This document shows, in pieces, positions 14,137 to 15,120 of a stretch of 15,120 nt of DNA (position 1 is the stretch's first letter; each line of letters opens with the position of its first letter). The notes beneath the pieces were generated by a model. It saw only the letters and a program-made list of their open reading frames with translations, had not been told where the DNA came from and did no database searches. Position numbers and translations under genes: made by a program. The DNA is from CALDCK01 sp050618055. Its GTDB lineage: Bacteria > Myxococcota_A > UBA9160 > SMWR01. The DNA is taken from assembly GCA_050618055.1 (NCBI GenBank), contig JBNLVK010000023.1, positions 1-15,120 of the forward strand, written 5' to 3'.

Positions 14137-15120
14137 TTGGGAGCCCAGCTCTTCGAAGTCCTCGTCCTGTCCCTCGTGGTGGCGCTGGCGCTGCTGCCGG
14201 CGCTCGCCTTCGGACTGCGCCTGCGCGGTTTGCGGCTCGCGCTGGGCGGGGTGAGCGTGTTCGCGCTGGGGAGTTTGGCCCTGGCCGCTGTCGCGCCGAC
14301 GCTCCAGCCGCCGCGGGTCGCCGAGGCGGCGATCCTGGACCGGCCGGTGGAGGAGCCGCGCGAGGGCTACGTCTCGTCGAAGACCTGCGCCTCCTGCCAC
14401 CCGGGCCAGCACGAGTCGTGGTCGGCTTCGTACCACCGCACCATGACCCAGGTGGCCACGCCCGAGACGGTGGCCGGCGACTTCGACGACGTGCGGCTCG
14501 AGTTCCACGGCGCCTCCTACCACCTGCAGCGGCGCGGCGACGAGTTCTGGGTGGAGATGGACGACCCGGCCTACATGGGCCGCGGAAGGCCGCCGCGCAT
14601 CGAGCGGCGCATCGTCATGATGACCGGCTCGCACCACGACCAGGACTACTGGTACGCCACGCCCGGCGGCGGACGCGACCTGCGCCTGCTGCCCCTCGAC
14701 TTCCGCATCGAGGAGCAGCGCTGGATCCCCTACGTGTCGTCGTTCATGCTGCCGCCCGGCTCGCGCTTCAACTACCGGGAGAGCAACTGGACGCAATCCT
14801 GCGTCAAGTGCCACACCACCTACGGCGAGGCTTCGGTCGACCCGCGCACGCGCCAGGTCGACGCGAAGGCGGCCGAGTTCGGCATCGCCTGCGAGGCGTG
14901 CCACGGACCGGGCGCCGAGCACGTCGAGGCGAACCGCGATCCGCAGCGGCGCTACGCGCTGCACCTGTCGGGCGACGCGGACCCCACGATCGTGAACCCG
15001 GCGCGGCTGCCGGCGCTCCAGTCCTCGCAGGTGTGCGGCCAGTGCCACGGGCAGTGGGTGGAGCGCCGCCCCCGCACCGACCTGATGCCCGGCGAGCACC
15101 GCTACCGGCCCGGCGACGAC
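14137..15120 (+). CDS. Multihaem c-type cytochrome, membrane-anchored, 3' truncated
   Basis: The frame is open from TTG 14137 to the end of the window (328 codons, no stop). Two hydrophobic segments (about 6-26 and 33-53) come first, so the protein is probably anchored with its haem domain outside. Four CxxCH sites are visible at C84, C222, C252 and C300; more are likely beyond the window. The haem domain is homologous to that of the cytochrome at 7826-10147. Both have CxxCH followed by W-x2-S-x-H (W95, S98, H100), then GDFD (114-117), and a later CxxCH pair ending CEACHGP-x-EHV. They differ at the N-terminus (two helices here, cleavable or lipoprotein signal there). Haem attachment requires the Ccm or Ccs system in the periplasm. 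It lies 39 bp downstream of the four-helix membrane protein. The substrate is unknown; it belongs to the cytochrome c554-like superfamily by motif pattern. Confidence 0.92.
   Translation, partial: MGAQLFEVLVLSLVVALALLPALAFGLRLRGLRLALGGVSVFALGSLALAAVAPTLQPPRVAEAAILDRPVEEPREGYVSSKTCASCHPGQHESWSASYHRTMTQVATPETVAGDFDDVRLEFHGASYHLQRRGDEFWVEMDDPAYMGRGRPPRIERRIVMMTGSHHDQDYWYATPGGGRDLRLLPLDFRIEEQRWIPYVSSFMLPPGSRFNYRESNWTQSCVKCHTTYGEASVDPRTRQVDAKAAEFGIACEACHGPGAEHVEANRDPQRRYALHLSGDADPTIVNPARLPALQSSQVCGQCHGQWVERRPRTDLMPGEHRYRPGDD

Noticed and set aside
13564..15099. Minus-strand ORF of 511 codons covering the right end
   Set aside because: The plus strand encodes a clear multihaem cytochrome with CxxCH motifs and a membrane protein; the minus translation is low-complexity H/R/Q/G without motifs.
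1..15120. tRNA, rRNA, CRISPR arrays, transposases, integrases or attachment sites
   Set aside because: None was recognised by eye on either strand. The only repeats are the short ones listed, and a covariance-model search was not possible here.

Overview
The window is a GC-rich (roughly 70% or more by eye), gene-dense bacterial fragment. It carries twelve complete protein genes, one gene cut off at each end, no RNA gene, no CRISPR array and no recognisable insertion sequence. Multihaem c-type cytochromes, a P450 next to a CaiB-type protein and a selenocysteine-encoding gene fit an uncultured deltaproteobacterium-like organism (Myxococcota or Binatota type). That placement is a guess from gene content. 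The first 17 bases are the 3' end of an Illumina adapter, so position 1 is an assembly contig end and not biological sequence.

Left part (18-6951): the C-terminal part of a GT39-like membrane glycosyltransferase (+) runs tail-to-tail into a minus-strand block. In transcription order that block is an ankyrin-repeat protein, a CaiB/BaiF family III CoA-transferase homologue, a cytochrome P450, a secreted protein of unknown function, an NAD(P)-binding Rossmann protein and a NUDT19-like Nudix hydrolase. The last two are 5 bp apart. The longest gene-free stretch in the window, 185 bp at 3101-3285, separates the P450 from the secreted protein and holds a 35-bp tandem repeat built on a palindrome.

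Middle (7022-10147): a MAPEG-family membrane protein (+) faces a SnoaL/NTF2-like protein (-). The latter lies 17 bp downstream of a 773-residue secreted protein with eight CxxCH haem motifs followed by HEAT and TPR repeats.

Right part (10237-15120): the main discovery is at 10237-11451. A single reading frame is interrupted only by an in-frame TGA at 10978-10980. The TGA sits exactly at the second redox position of an AhpD active site (E233, C245, U248, H252). It is followed 24 nt later by the apical loop of a strong stem-loop that meets the bacterial SECIS rules. I read this as a selenocysteine-containing AhpD/carboxymuconolactone-decarboxylase-like oxidoreductase of 404 residues, not a 247-residue protein plus a separate small protein. 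It overlaps a YheT-type alpha/beta hydrolase, apparently with a CTG start. That gene converges on a questin-oxidase-like gene; the two stop codons share one CTATAG palindrome. Divergently from the questin-oxidase-like gene come a four-helix membrane protein and a second multihaem cytochrome. This one starts at TTG, runs off the window, and is a paralogue of the 7826-10147 cytochrome.

Taken together the genes suggest redox chemistry on both sides of the inner membrane: exported multihaem cytochromes outside, and P450, CoA-ester, peroxide/thiol and quinone-type oxidation enzymes inside. No single pathway is proven by the layout.
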